Below are positions 1-8,800 of a DNA stretch of 64,000 nucleotides, one piece after another. This DNA comes from Peteryoungia ipomoeae. GTDB taxonomy: Bacteria > Pseudomonadota > Alphaproteobacteria > Rhizobiales > Rhizobiaceae. Under the pieces are notes generated by a model. That model was not told the origin of the DNA and did not search any database. It was given only the letters and a program-made list of their open reading frames with translations. The translations under genes and the position numbers were made by a program. Position 1 is the stretch's first letter. Each line of letters opens with the position of its first letter. The stretch covers positions 372,001-436,000 of the forward strand of contig NZ_STGV01000001.1 of NCBI RefSeq assembly GCF_004912165.1. Reading direction: 5' to 3'.

Positions 1-452
1 TCCTCGAGATTGATGCCGCCAAAGGTCGGCTCAAGCGCCGAAATGGTGTTGACCATCTGGTCCACGCCCGGGGCATCGATCTCGATGTCGAACACATCGA
101 TACCGGCAAACTTCTTGAAAAGGACGGCCTTGCCCTCCATCACGGGTTTGGAGGCCAGCGGACCGATATTGCCAAGGCCGAGCACGGCCGTGCCGTTGGA
201 AATGACGGCGACGAGGTTTGACCGGGCCGTGTAATAGTCGGCCGCAGCAGGATCATCCTTGATCGCGAGGCATGGCGCGGCGACCCCCGGAGAATAGGCA
301 AGCGCCAGATCGCGTTGATTGCCGAGGGGCTTCGTTGCCTGGATTTCCAGTTTTCCGGGCCTTGGATGGCGATGGTAGAAAAGCGCCTGCTCGTCGAGAT
401 CGGCAGTCGGATTGACAAGGGGAGGCGTGGTCTTTTCTTGGGAATTCATCAT
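1..452 (-). CDS. NADP-dependent malic enzyme, N-terminal part (cut by window edge)
   Basis: The first 150 codons of a malic enzyme, which oxidatively decarboxylates malate to pyruvate and links the TCA cycle to gluconeogenesis and NAD(P)H supply. Read on the minus strand, the translation contains the family segments [11 protein letters not shown] (about residues 51-61), [14 protein letters not shown] (85-98), [19 protein letters not shown] (104-122) and an [10 protein letters not shown] stretch just before the edge. This fits the bacterial long malic enzymes that carry a C-terminal phosphotransacetylase-like domain, but that domain lies outside the window, so maeB/tme versus dme cannot be decided. 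Two adjacent ATG codons (450-452 and 447-449) could start the protein; I took the first. The gene is divergent from the metallophosphoesterase gene at 627, with a 174-bp shared upstream region. Confidence 0.93.
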   Translation of the reverse strand, partial: MMNSQEKTTPPLVNPTADLDEQALFYHRHPRPGKLEIQATKPLGNQRDLALAYSPGVAAPCLAIKDDPAAADYYTARSNLVAVISNGTAVLGLGNIGPLASKPVMEGKAVLFKKFAGIDVFDIEIDAPGVDQMVNTISALEPTFGGINLE

Positions 453-626
453 TTCACCGGGCGGTTCAAGGCGTCGATATCGCCAACGTCATACACGAAT
501 TGTCGTTGAGTGGTAGACTTTAGTTCCGCCGCGCGCCTGTCGGAAGAGGGGTGGGCCGCCAATGTCATCTTCTTGAAACACGAGTCTGGTTTAGCGCTGT
601 CGTGACCGCTGAAAAGGACTAGGCCC

Positions 627-1478
627 GTGGAAACTGTGAGCGAAGCCCGGCATTTCCGTACTCTGTTCATCTCCGATGTTCATCTGGGATCAAAAGCAGC
701 CAAGACGGATTTCCTGCTCGATTTTCTGAAAACACACGAAGCCGAGACGATCATTCTTGTCGGGGATATTGTCGACGGCTGGCGTTTGAAGCGCAGCTGG
801 TACTGGCCTCAGTCCTGCAATGACGTTGTGCAGAAGCTGCTGCGCAAGGCGCGCAAGGGCACGAAGATCGTCTACATTCCCGGAAATCATGACGAGTTCC
901 TGCGCGGTTTTCCCGGTACGCATTTCGGTGGCATCGAGGTCGCGGAGCGCATGGTGCACGAGATGGCAGACGGCAAGCGCTATCTCGTTCTCCACGGCGA
1001 TGAGTTCGACGTCGTCGTGCGCAATGCCCGGCTTCTCGCCTATCTGGGCGACTGGGCCTATGACACTGCAATCGCGATCAATGTGCTGCTTGCTGCGGTT
1101 CGCCGCAGATTGGGCATGCCGTACTGGTCTTTTTCGGCCTGGGCGAAACTGCAGGTCAAACATGCTGTCAACTTTATCGGTGAATTTCAGAAGGTGGTTG
1201 CCGACGAAGCGCGTCGCAACGAAGTGGATGGCGTCATCTGCGGGCATATCCATCATGCCGTGATGGAAGACATTGATGGCATCCACTACGTCAACACCGG
1301 CGATTGGGTGGAGAGCTGCACCGCGATTGTCGAGCATTTCGATGGCAGGCTCGAGCTGATTTCGTGGGCCGATCGTGTCGGCGCAGCGACGAAGCGCAGC
1401 GAACCTGAACCGATGGTCAAGGTGTCGATCCCTGGGCTGACAGGCCCGGCAGACAATGCGGGTGTGCGCGCTGCTTGA
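627..1478 (+). CDS. LpxH-like UDP-2,3-diacylglucosamine diphosphatase family metallophosphoesterase
   Basis: A 283-residue calcineurin-like phosphoesterase of the LpxH/COG2908 type. The five metal-binding blocks are visible: D17-x-H19 in ISDVHLGS, GDIVDGW near residues 46-52, GNHDE at 87-91, LHGDEFD near residue 120, and GHIHHA in the C-terminal half. LpxH cleaves UDP-diacylglucosamine to lipid X in lipid A synthesis. However, alphaproteobacteria generally use the unrelated LpxI for that step, and many LpxH-like proteins of this size have other or unknown substrates, so the specific reaction is uncertain. Translation starts at GTG 627 behind AAAAGGAC; no ATG lies near the N-terminus. The last 30 or so residues are a variable tail. 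It stands alone, divergent from the malic enzyme gene. Confidence 0.85.
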   Translation: METVSEARHFRTLFISDVHLGSKAAKTDFLLDFLKTHEAETIILVGDIVDGWRLKRSWYWPQSCNDVVQKLLRKARKGTKIVYIPGNHDEFLRGFPGTHFGGIEVAERMVHEMADGKRYLVLHGDEFDVVVRNARLLAYLGDWAYDTAIAINVLLAAVRRRLGMPYWSFSAWAKLQVKHAVNFIGEFQKVVADEARRNEVDGVICGHIHHAVMEDIDGIHYVNTGDWVESCTAIVEHFDGRLELISWADRVGAATKRSEPEPMVKVSIPGLTGPADNAGVRAA

Positions 1479-1610
1479 ATTCCTGTGGGTGTTGCAAAGA
1501 AACACAGCCGTTGCGCAAACCACGCAATGTCCCGGATTAGATATTTGTTAAGCATTTCATCTGTTGCTGGGGTGGTTATAGTGGCCTCCTGAATTATCGA
1601 AGTTTGGCCC

Positions 1611-2804
1611 GTGCTGAGTCGCGGGCCGCGTTCTTTGGGAAAATGCCGCTCCTTGTCTCTTGCTGAGTCTCAACCTGCACGCATCGATGTCGACGAGGAA
1701 GCGACCAATGGAACGCGCTGTCTTCGGTTGTCCGGCAGCTGGAAGAATGCCGATCTTATGGATGTGGTGAAAGGGCCTGGCGATTTTTTCGGCGTCAGTT
1801 CGCCCGAGATCGGACGCATTGATCTCAGCGGTGTAACCGCAATGGATACCGCCGGTGCCTGGCTGATCCGGCGGTTGGTCAACGACCGTGTGGGCAAGGG
1901 CGGAACGGTAGAGGTCTCCGGTGGCACCGAGGAGATGCGCGAATTGATCAGCGCGCTGCCCGAGCAGGTGCCGGCGCCGGCAAAGGTCAATGACAGGCGT
2001 CGGCTGGTCGATCGGGTGTTTGAACCTGTCGGTCGAGCCACCATTGCGGTCTGGTCAGATCTCGTCGCCATGATGTTCGTACTCGGCTCTGCCGTCAGAG
2101 GCGCGCAGACCAAGCTCGGTCGTGGCTCTGGTATTTCTCCCGCCTCCGTCGTCAGCCAGCTGGACCATATGGGCGTGCGGGCGGTCCCGATCATCGTCCT
2201 GATGTCGTTCCTGATCGGCGCGATCATTGCCCAGCAGGGGGCCTTTCAGCTCCGGTATTTTGGTGCGGAGGTCTTTGTTGTCGACCTCGTCGGTATCCTG
2301 CAACTGCGCGAAATTGGTGTGCTTTTGACGGCCATCATGATTGCTGGTCGCTCCGGCAGCGCGATCACGGCGGAAATCGGCTCGATGAAGATGCGCGAGG
2401 AAATTGATGCGCTGAAGGTCATCGGTCTCAATCCGATCGGCGTCTTGGTTTTCCCGCGTCTTGTTGCGCTGACAGTCGCCCTGCCGCTCCTGACCATCAT
2501 CGCCAATTTTGCCGCGCTGTTTGGTGCGGCCGTGGTTGCTTGGGGCTATTCAGGCATCACCTTTCAGGTCTTCCTCGGTCGTCTGCATGAGGCCGTCGAC
2601 TACTCGACCCTTGCAACAGGCATGATCAAGGCGCCCTTCATGGCGCTGATCATTGGCATCATCGCTGCTGTGGAAGGCATGAAGGTCGGCGGCAGCGCCG
2701 AATCGCTCGGTCGCCACGTCACGGCCTCCGTGGTCAAATCCATCTTTGTCGTGATCTTGGTGGACGGTCTGTTCGCCATGTTCTACGCAGCCATCGATTT
2801 TTGA
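1611..2804 (+). CDS. MlaE-family ABC transporter permease with N-terminal STAS-like domain
   Basis: A 397-residue permease for an MCE/Mla-type phospholipid transporter in the inner membrane. Residues about 130-397 form the MlaE domain, with conserved segments LTAIMIAGRSGSAITAEIGSM and MREEIDALKVIGLNP and about five hydrophobic helices. Residues about 25-120 resemble a STAS domain (strand-helix pattern around IDLSGVTAMDTAGAWLIRR), so the role of the separate E. coli STAS protein MlaB appears to be fused to the permease here. The start is uncertain: GTG 1611 is the first in-frame choice, with an unconserved first 20 residues. It heads a cluster with the ATPase at 2814 (9 bp away), the MCE protein and a lipoprotein; no mlaC or mlaA is in the cluster. 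Confidence 0.9.
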   Translation: MLSRGPRSLGKCRSLSLAESQPARIDVDEEATNGTRCLRLSGSWKNADLMDVVKGPGDFFGVSSPEIGRIDLSGVTAMDTAGAWLIRRLVNDRVGKGGTVEVSGGTEEMRELISALPEQVPAPAKVNDRRRLVDRVFEPVGRATIAVWSDLVAMMFVLGSAVRGAQTKLGRGSGISPASVVSQLDHMGVRAVPIIVLMSFLIGAIIAQQGAFQLRYFGAEVFVVDLVGILQLREIGVLLTAIMIAGRSGSAITAEIGSMKMREEIDALKVIGLNPIGVLVFPRLVALTVALPLLTIIANFAALFGAAVVAWGYSGITFQVFLGRLHEAVDYSTLATGMIKAPFMALIIGIIAAVEGMKVGGSAESLGRHVTASVVKSIFVVILVDGLFAMFYAAIDF

Positions 2805-2813
2805 GGTGGCCGA

Positions 2814-3632
2814 ATGATTGCAGCAGCCAAGTTTAGAGATCGGGATCGTCAGGTCATTCTGTCCGTGAAGGATCTCACGGTCGCATTCGGTGACAATGTC
2901 GTTCTTGATCACTTGAATCTCGACATTTATCGCGGCGAGATCCTCGGCTTTGTCGGCGCATCCGGCGCTGGCAAGTCCGTTCTGATGCGCACGGTGCTTA
3001 GACTTTTGCCGCGTCGCTCGGGTCGCATCGAGATATTGGGGGCCGATTACGACGCCGTCGGCGATGCCGAGAGAATGGCGCTCGATACGCGGCTTGGGGT
3101 GCTGTTCCAGCATGGCGCGCTGTTTTCGGCGCTGACAGTCAAGGAAAACATCCAGCTGCCCATGCGCGAATATCTCGATCTGCCGCAATGGCTGATGGAC
3201 GAGCTTGCCTATCTGAAGATCGCACTGGTTGGCCTTAAGCCCGAGGCTGCAGACCGCTATCCCTCTGAGCTTTCTGGCGGCATGATCAAGCGTGCAGCGC
3301 TCGCGCGTGCCTTGGCGCTCGACCCGGATCTTGTGTTCCTGGACGAACCGACATCGGGTCTTGATCCCATTGGCGCAGCAGAGTTCGACGAACTGATCGC
3401 TCAGTTGCGAGATACGCTTGGCCTGACGGTCTACATGGTGACCCACGATCTGGACAGTCTGTTCTCCGTCTGCGACCGTATCGCGGTGCTCGGGCAGAAG
3501 AAGGTGCTGGTCGAGGGAACGCTTGATGACATGCTGGCGTTTGATGACCCCTGGGTCCAGTCCTATTTCAAGGGCAAGCGCGCCCGCTCCATTCCCCGCG
3601 CGGATCAATCCGCCAGATTTCCGGTAGAGTGA
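2814..3632 (+). CDS. MlaF-family ABC transporter ATP-binding protein
   Basis: A 272-residue ATPase that should drive the adjacent MlaE-type permease. The Walker A motif GASGAGKS is at residues 48-55, a Q-loop FQHGALF follows, the signature LSGGM is near residue 157, and the Walker B LVFLDEPTSGLDP and switch histidine VTHD follow in order. Length and motif order match MlaF/Ttg2A proteins. It starts at ATG 2814, nine bases after the permease stop, and ends four bases before the MCE protein start, so the genes are almost certainly co-transcribed and translationally coupled. Substrate direction (retrograde or anterograde lipid traffic) cannot be read from the sequence. Confidence 0.94.
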   Translation: MIAAAKFRDRDRQVILSVKDLTVAFGDNVVLDHLNLDIYRGEILGFVGASGAGKSVLMRTVLRLLPRRSGRIEILGADYDAVGDAERMALDTRLGVLFQHGALFSALTVKENIQLPMREYLDLPQWLMDELAYLKIALVGLKPEAADRYPSELSGGMIKRAALARALALDPDLVFLDEPTSGLDPIGAAEFDELIAQLRDTLGLTVYMVTHDLDSLFSVCDRIAVLGQKKVLVEGTLDDMLAFDDPWVQSYFKGKRARSIPRADQSARFPVE

Positions 3633-3635
3633 CCC

Positions 3636-5009
3636 ATGGAAACCAAAGCCAATTACACGATCGTCGGCTTCTTCACCATTCTGGTGATCGCGGCGGCTTT
3701 CGGATTTGTCTATTGGATGGCCGAGTATGGTCGCGGTGGCCCAATGGCGCCGCTGGCAATTCGCATTCCCGGTTCAGCCAACGGTCTGAGCGTTGGCTCG
3801 GCCGTCCGCTTCAACGGCATTGCGGTCGGCGCCGTGCGCAATCTCTATATCGACAACGACGATCCGAAGTTTTCCGTCGCCTTCACCGAGGTACGGGCGG
3901 ACGCACCAGTGACGGCCAATACCAAGGCCATCCTTGAAATTCAGGGTCTGACAGGGGCTGCCTATATCGAGCTTTCAGGGGCTGGCGGCAAGGCGGAAGA
4001 GCGCATTCTTCAGCGGGCTTTGGATACCGGAGAGCCTGCGATCCTGACCGCTGATCAGTCGAGCGTGACCAACCTCCTGTCGACGGCAGACAGTATTCTG
4101 CAGCGGGCCGACGATGCCATCAGCGACCTTCAGGGTTTTATTGCGGATGCGCGCGGGCCTCTTACCAATACGGTTGCAAATGCCGAGACATTCTCGAAGT
4201 CGCTGGCCGACAATGCCGAGGGTATCGACCGGTTTCTTGAGAGTGTAAGCGCATTGTCGGATTCGGTCTCGGGTCTTTCCGGCCGTCTCGATTCGACGCT
4301 TGGTGCTGCGGAGGAGTTGTTCAAGGCACTGAACTCGGAGAAGATCGACCAGATTCTTGCCAATACGGAGCGAGCGACGGCAAGTTTTGCTGATGCCTCG
4401 GACAAGGTCGGGCCGACAATGGACACCTTCCGCAAGACTGCCGACACCTTCGGTCGTTTCGGCGACAATGCCGACAAGACGTTGCAGCGTGTCGACGCTC
4501 TGATTGCCGCGGTTGACAGCCAGAAGGTCGGACGGGTCGTAGACGACGTATCGGTCGCCTCTGCCGATGCGCGCAAGACGCTTGAGAATTTCCGCGACCT
4601 TTCCGATAGCTTCGCCAGCCGTAAAGGCGATATCGATCGTGCGATTGACGATTTCACCCAATTGGCGGAACGGCTGAACAATGCATCGACACAGGTCGAC
4701 GGCATCCTGCGCAAGGTCGACGCGCTGCTCGGATCGGACGAGGCGAATTCGCTGAGTGCCGAGGCACGCCGGACCCTGGTTTCGATCCGCGAAACGGCGG
4801 AGAACCTCAACAGCCGGATCGGTCCGATTGCCGATAACTTCAACCGCTTCTCCAGCAGCGGTCTGCGTGACATCCAGACGCTGGTCAATGACACGCGACA
4901 GACCGTTCGTGGCTTGAATGATGCGATTACAAACTTCGATCAGGATCCGCAGAGGCTGATCTTTGGTGGCGATACCGTCAAGGAATTCGACGGGCGGACG
5001 CGCCGGTGA
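3636..5009 (+). CDS. MlaD-family MCE domain substrate-binding protein
   Basis: A 457-residue inner-membrane-anchored MCE protein that would form the periplasmic lipid-binding ring of the transporter. One N-terminal transmembrane helix spans about residues 9-29. A single MCE/MlaD domain spans about 39-116, including the segments NGLSVGSAVRFNGIAVG and LEIQGLTGAAYIEL. The long remainder (about 120-440) is helical and Ala/Ser/Asp-rich, with recurrent F..NAD/ADK patterns typical of the extended coiled C-termini of larger MCE proteins rather than the short E. coli MlaD. The stop codon overlaps a possible GTG start of the next gene, supporting one operon. Confidence 0.93.
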   Translation: METKANYTIVGFFTILVIAAAFGFVYWMAEYGRGGPMAPLAIRIPGSANGLSVGSAVRFNGIAVGAVRNLYIDNDDPKFSVAFTEVRADAPVTANTKAILEIQGLTGAAYIELSGAGGKAEERILQRALDTGEPAILTADQSSVTNLLSTADSILQRADDAISDLQGFIADARGPLTNTVANAETFSKSLADNAEGIDRFLESVSALSDSVSGLSGRLDSTLGAAEELFKALNSEKIDQILANTERATASFADASDKVGPTMDTFRKTADTFGRFGDNADKTLQRVDALIAAVDSQKVGRVVDDVSVASADARKTLENFRDLSDSFASRKGDIDRAIDDFTQLAERLNNASTQVDGILRKVDALLGSDEANSLSAEARRTLVSIRETAENLNSRIGPIADNFNRFSSSGLRDIQTLVNDTRQTVRGLNDAITNFDQDPQRLIFGGDTVKEFDGRTRR

Positions 5010-5032
5010 CAAGGGCAGGGACGAGTAAAACT

Positions 5033-5668
5033 ATGGGCGACCAGTTTTTGAAACGCGATCCTTTCATGCAACGCCGGTGGCGACCGCATCTGCTGGCGGT
5101 CACTATGCTAAGCGTCGGCATGGGGCTTGCAGGCTGCAGTTCGTCTGCCGTCAATGATACGTTTGATTTGTCTGCCGCGCAGGTCGATGTTTCGACCAAG
5201 GCCTCGGCGCGCTCGCGCCAGCTGCTGGTGGCAGATCCCTCGGCGCTGAAGGCGCTCGATAGCGAGCAGATCCTGGTCCGTGTTTCCGGATCCGAGATCC
5301 GCTACCTGAAGAACTCCCAGTGGAGCGATCGACTGGGACGCGTCGTGCAGGCAAATCTGGTCGAAGCCTTCGAGAACACGGGTCGTCTGGGCGGTGTCGG
5401 TCGACCGGGGCAGGGTCTTGCGATCGACTACCAGCTCGTCTCCGATATCCGCACCTTTGAAATTGTCGCAAGCGGCGGAGACCGTGGTGTCGTCGAGATT
5501 TCCGTGAAGCTCCTCAATGACCGCAATGGCACGGTCAAGGCGCAGCGCAGCTTCCGCGCCGAAGCGCGCGCCACAGGCACCAGTAACGAAGCCTATGTCG
5601 ATGCTTTGAACCGCGCCTTCGCCACGGTGACGGCCGACATGGTGGCCTGGACCCTGGCCACACTCTGA
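5033..5668 (+). CDS. ABC-type transport auxiliary lipoprotein of the Mla cluster
   Basis: An outer-membrane-type lipoprotein of 211 residues. The signal peptide ends in a lipobox, GLAGC, with the lipidated cysteine at residue 35 of this start. The mature part fits the PqiC/LptE-like auxiliary component family that accompanies MCE transporters; its placement directly after permease, ATPase and MCE genes is the main support. I chose ATG 5033 because AGGGACGAG precedes it at reasonable spacing. GTG 5006 (overlapping the mlaD-like stop) and ATG 5066 (which gives a compact signal peptide MQRRWRPHLLAV) are alternatives. It probably helps dock the complex at the outer membrane (inference). Confidence 0.82.
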   Translation: MGDQFLKRDPFMQRRWRPHLLAVTMLSVGMGLAGCSSSAVNDTFDLSAAQVDVSTKASARSRQLLVADPSALKALDSEQILVRVSGSEIRYLKNSQWSDRLGRVVQANLVEAFENTGRLGGVGRPGQGLAIDYQLVSDIRTFEIVASGGDRGVVEISVKLLNDRNGTVKAQRSFRAEARATGTSNEAYVDALNRAFATVTADMVAWTLATL

Positions 5669-5700
5669 GACAATCTCGCTCGGCAAGAGCACTGCAATTT

Positions 5701-5740
5701 GGAAGAGGGCGTCATCGCAGCAGTGATGGCGCCCTCTTCC
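5701..5740. terminator. Strong hairpin after the Mla operon
   Basis: GGAAGAGGGC at 5701-5710 pairs perfectly with GCCCTCTTCC at 5731-5740, and the stem extends inward to about 16 base pairs (one G-T) with an 8-base loop. It sits 33 bp after the lipoprotein stop. No T-run follows on either strand, so it may be an RNA 3' end stabiliser or a Rho-assisted stop rather than a classical intrinsic terminator. Confidence 0.55.
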
Positions 5741-5807
5741 GATTCTGCGAGCCCATGCCCAAGTCCGAGCTTGCCTGGATCCGGCCGCTGGCCATTGAGC
5801 CCCGATA

Positions 5808-5838
5808 GCAAAAAGCCCGGCTGATGAGGCCGGGCTTT
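5808..5838 (-). terminator. Intrinsic terminator of the giant coiled-coil gene
   Basis: AAAGCCCGG (5812-5820) pairs with CCGGGCTTT (5830-5838). On the minus strand the stem is followed by a run of five T (plus-strand A-run at 5810-5814). It lies 25 bp beyond the stop of the minus-strand gene at 5863. Confidence 0.85.
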
Positions 5839-5862
5839 GAAGGTCTTGATGTGAATTCAGTC

Positions 5863-8800
5863 TCAGCTGAAACGGCCGGCCGCATGGGCAAGCATGGTGT
5901 AGACCTTGCCCGTATCCGAGGTGAGGTAGGACTGGGTGATGGTCTTGTCGCGATCCGTGCGTGCGACATCGCCCAGGAGCTTCTCGAAGTCGGCGATGTA
6001 GCGGTCGACGGCTACACGGAACTCCGGTTCGCGTTCATACTTGCGCTTGATCTCGTCGAACGTCTGCTGGCCCTTCAGCGTGTAGAGGCGACGGGTGAAG
6101 ATGTCGCGCTCGCCGCGCTGGTAGCGGCGCCACAGGTCGACCGAGGCTTCATGGTCGATTGCGCGGGCGATATCGACCGAAAGCGAATTCAGCGATTCCA
6201 CCATGTGGCGCGGGTTGCGCGTGTCGCCCTGACGCGGTGCGGCTGCCGCCGTTTCGGCGGCTGGGCGGGCGGTCGCAGCGGCACCGCGCGGCGGTGCGGC
6301 TTCTGCAGCCTCGTCACGGGACGCGGCGCGGAGCAGATCGGAAATCCAGCCGCCACCTTCGCCGCGACCGGCAGCAGGCGATGCGTTGTCAGTGGCGTCA
6401 ACACCGCTGCGCAATGCGAAGGTTTCGGTGGCGCGCGCGGGGGCGGCGACCTGAGCCTGGGCTGCCCTGCGAATATCTGCCTGAGGGACGGCACGCTGGG
6501 CGACCGGCTCGGAGATCTCGAGGTTCTGGCTGGTGCGGCCGATCAGCTGCGACAGATCCTGGAGGGCCTTGATCTGCTCGGAGACGGCACGGCGCATGGC
6601 CGCGGCGTTTTCCTTGGCTTCCTCGGGAAGGTCGAAGGCGCCGCGCTTCAGTTCTTCGCGGGTCATATCGAGCTCCTTGCGGATGTCACCCGCAGAGCGA
6701 CGAATTTCGTCGGTCGCACCGGCAAAGCGGGTGACCGCCTCGTCAACGGCCTGACGGAGCGCCTCGCGCAGCGTTGCTGCAGCGCCGTCCGAACGACGAC
6801 CGGCTTCCTGCAGCAGGTGATCGATGTCGTTGAGCGACATCGACAGGCCGCCGCGCAGACGCTCGGCGAGAGCCGCAGAGCGCTGCTCGGCCTCCGAAAG
6901 GGTCTTCTCGATTGACTGATGGGCTTCCTGCTCTGCGGAGAGCAGGGCATCGCGCATGGTGGCGGCCGTGCCCTGTGCACGCTTCTCGGTTTCGGTCAGG
7001 ATCTGACCAATATCGCTGAAGGAGGATGCAACGCTCTGGCGCAGATTGCCGGCAAGCTGACCGGAGCGCTGTTCGGCGCGTTCGAAGGCACCTTCCAGCA
7101 TCTGGCCGAGACCCTGCATGGTGGTCTCGATCTCTTCCGAGCGCTTGACGAGGCCAACCGAGAGTTCGCGGAGCGCCTGCTGGCGTTCTTCGAGCGTGCC
7201 AACGAGGTTGGACTGCGCGGCAGAGAGAAGTTCCGATGCCTTGCCGAGGACCTTCGTATGATCGCCGAAGCGGCCCACGATAGAGGAGACCTGCGACAGG
7301 GTTTCGCCTGACACCGTCGACAGGCGGCCAAGTTGGTCGCTCAGCAAGCGGCTCGAGGTCGACATCAGATCGGTTGCCTTGCCGGCGGTCTCGTTGAACT
7401 GTGAAGCGGTTGCGTCCAGACGGCTGTCGAGCGCGCTGATGCTGGAGACGGCCTGTTCGATGACATCGGCGATGCCGGCATTGCTGTCGCCAAGACGGTC
7501 GATGAGCTGCGTTGCGCTGGCAACGAGATTGTTCTCCGCGTTGGAGAGCGATGCCACCGCGCGCTCGGTGCGCTCATTGATGGCCCCGACGAGTGCCTGG
7601 TTTTCGGCGCGCAGACGGTCGGCGCTTTCCGCGGCTGCGGCGCTGATCTGCTCGGCGGCGGTCCGGCCGGTCTGGGCATAGGTCTCGATGACCGGAACGG
7701 CCTTTTCGTCGATCAGGCGGCTAAGTTCGGCCGAGCGGGTCGACAGCATCGAGTTGAGTTCGCGGGTACGGTCATCAAGCACGTTGCGGATCGAATTGCC
7801 GCGTGCTTCCAGGGCCTTTTCGACGGCATCCATGGATGCGTTGAGTTCCTGGGCATTGCCGGAAATCGCATCGCGGATCGCCGTTGCGCGCTGTTCAAGT
7901 GTTGTGGACACATCAGACAGCGTGCCGGTGAGGTTCGACACCTGGGCGCTCACCAGTGCCTCGGCATGCGAAACCTTGTTGGCAATGACATCGCCGGCCT
8001 GCGAGAAGGTTTCGGCGACGACGGCGGCCTGTCCGGCGAGGCGATTCTGCGTTTCGCTGATGCGCTTGGCGAGTTCTTCGGAGCGCGCCTCAACCGTGCG
8101 GCTGAGCGCTGCGCTGCTTTCGTCCAGCTTTTCGGTCAGCATGGTGCTGCTGGAAGCCAGACGCTCGACGGAGCGCTGCGCTTCGGTGTCGAGATCACGT
8201 GCGGCATCCGTCACGGCGCTGCGCAGTGCTGCAGCCAACCCGGCAGCCTTGCCTTCGATGGTCTTGTTGACGTTTTCAAGTCCGACGGAGAGGGCGCGAT
8301 CCATGGTCGAGAGGCGCTCGTCGATCTGCGTCGTGCGGCTGTCGAATGTCTCGGCAATCTGCGCGGTCCGGCTGTCGATCGTTGCAGCGATCTGCGTGGT
8401 GCGACTGTCGAGTGCTGCGGTGATCTGTGTTGTGCGGCTATCGAGCGCTGATGTGATTTCTGTCGTACGGCTGTCGAATGTGTCGGCGACCTTTGTCGCG
8501 CCATCCGTCAGTACCTGTGAAACGCGCTGGCTTGCTTCTTCACCGATGCGTTCGATGGCGGAGACCTTGTCATCGAGACGGGCTGCAAACTTCTCACCGG
8601 CGTCGTTGACACGGGCGTCGACGCCGTCAAGGCCGTTGCGCAGGCGGTCTTCGAGCGTGCCAAGGCTCAACTCGATCCGCGAGCTCGTCTCATCCAGACG
8701 CGAGGTCATGCCGGTGACCGATTGCTCGACCATGCCGGAGAAGCCCTGCGCTGATTTGGTGATTTCACCGGCGGCATCGCGGATCTGTTCGGTGAGTGTG

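Noticed and set aside
690..1523. 277-codon minus-strand frame opposite the phosphoesterase gene
   Set aside because: The plus-strand product has all five metallophosphoesterase motifs; the antisense product has none.
2550..3608. 352-codon minus-strand frame opposite the MlaE/MlaF genes
   Set aside because: Antisense shadow of a clear ABC ATPase with Walker A, signature and Walker B motifs.
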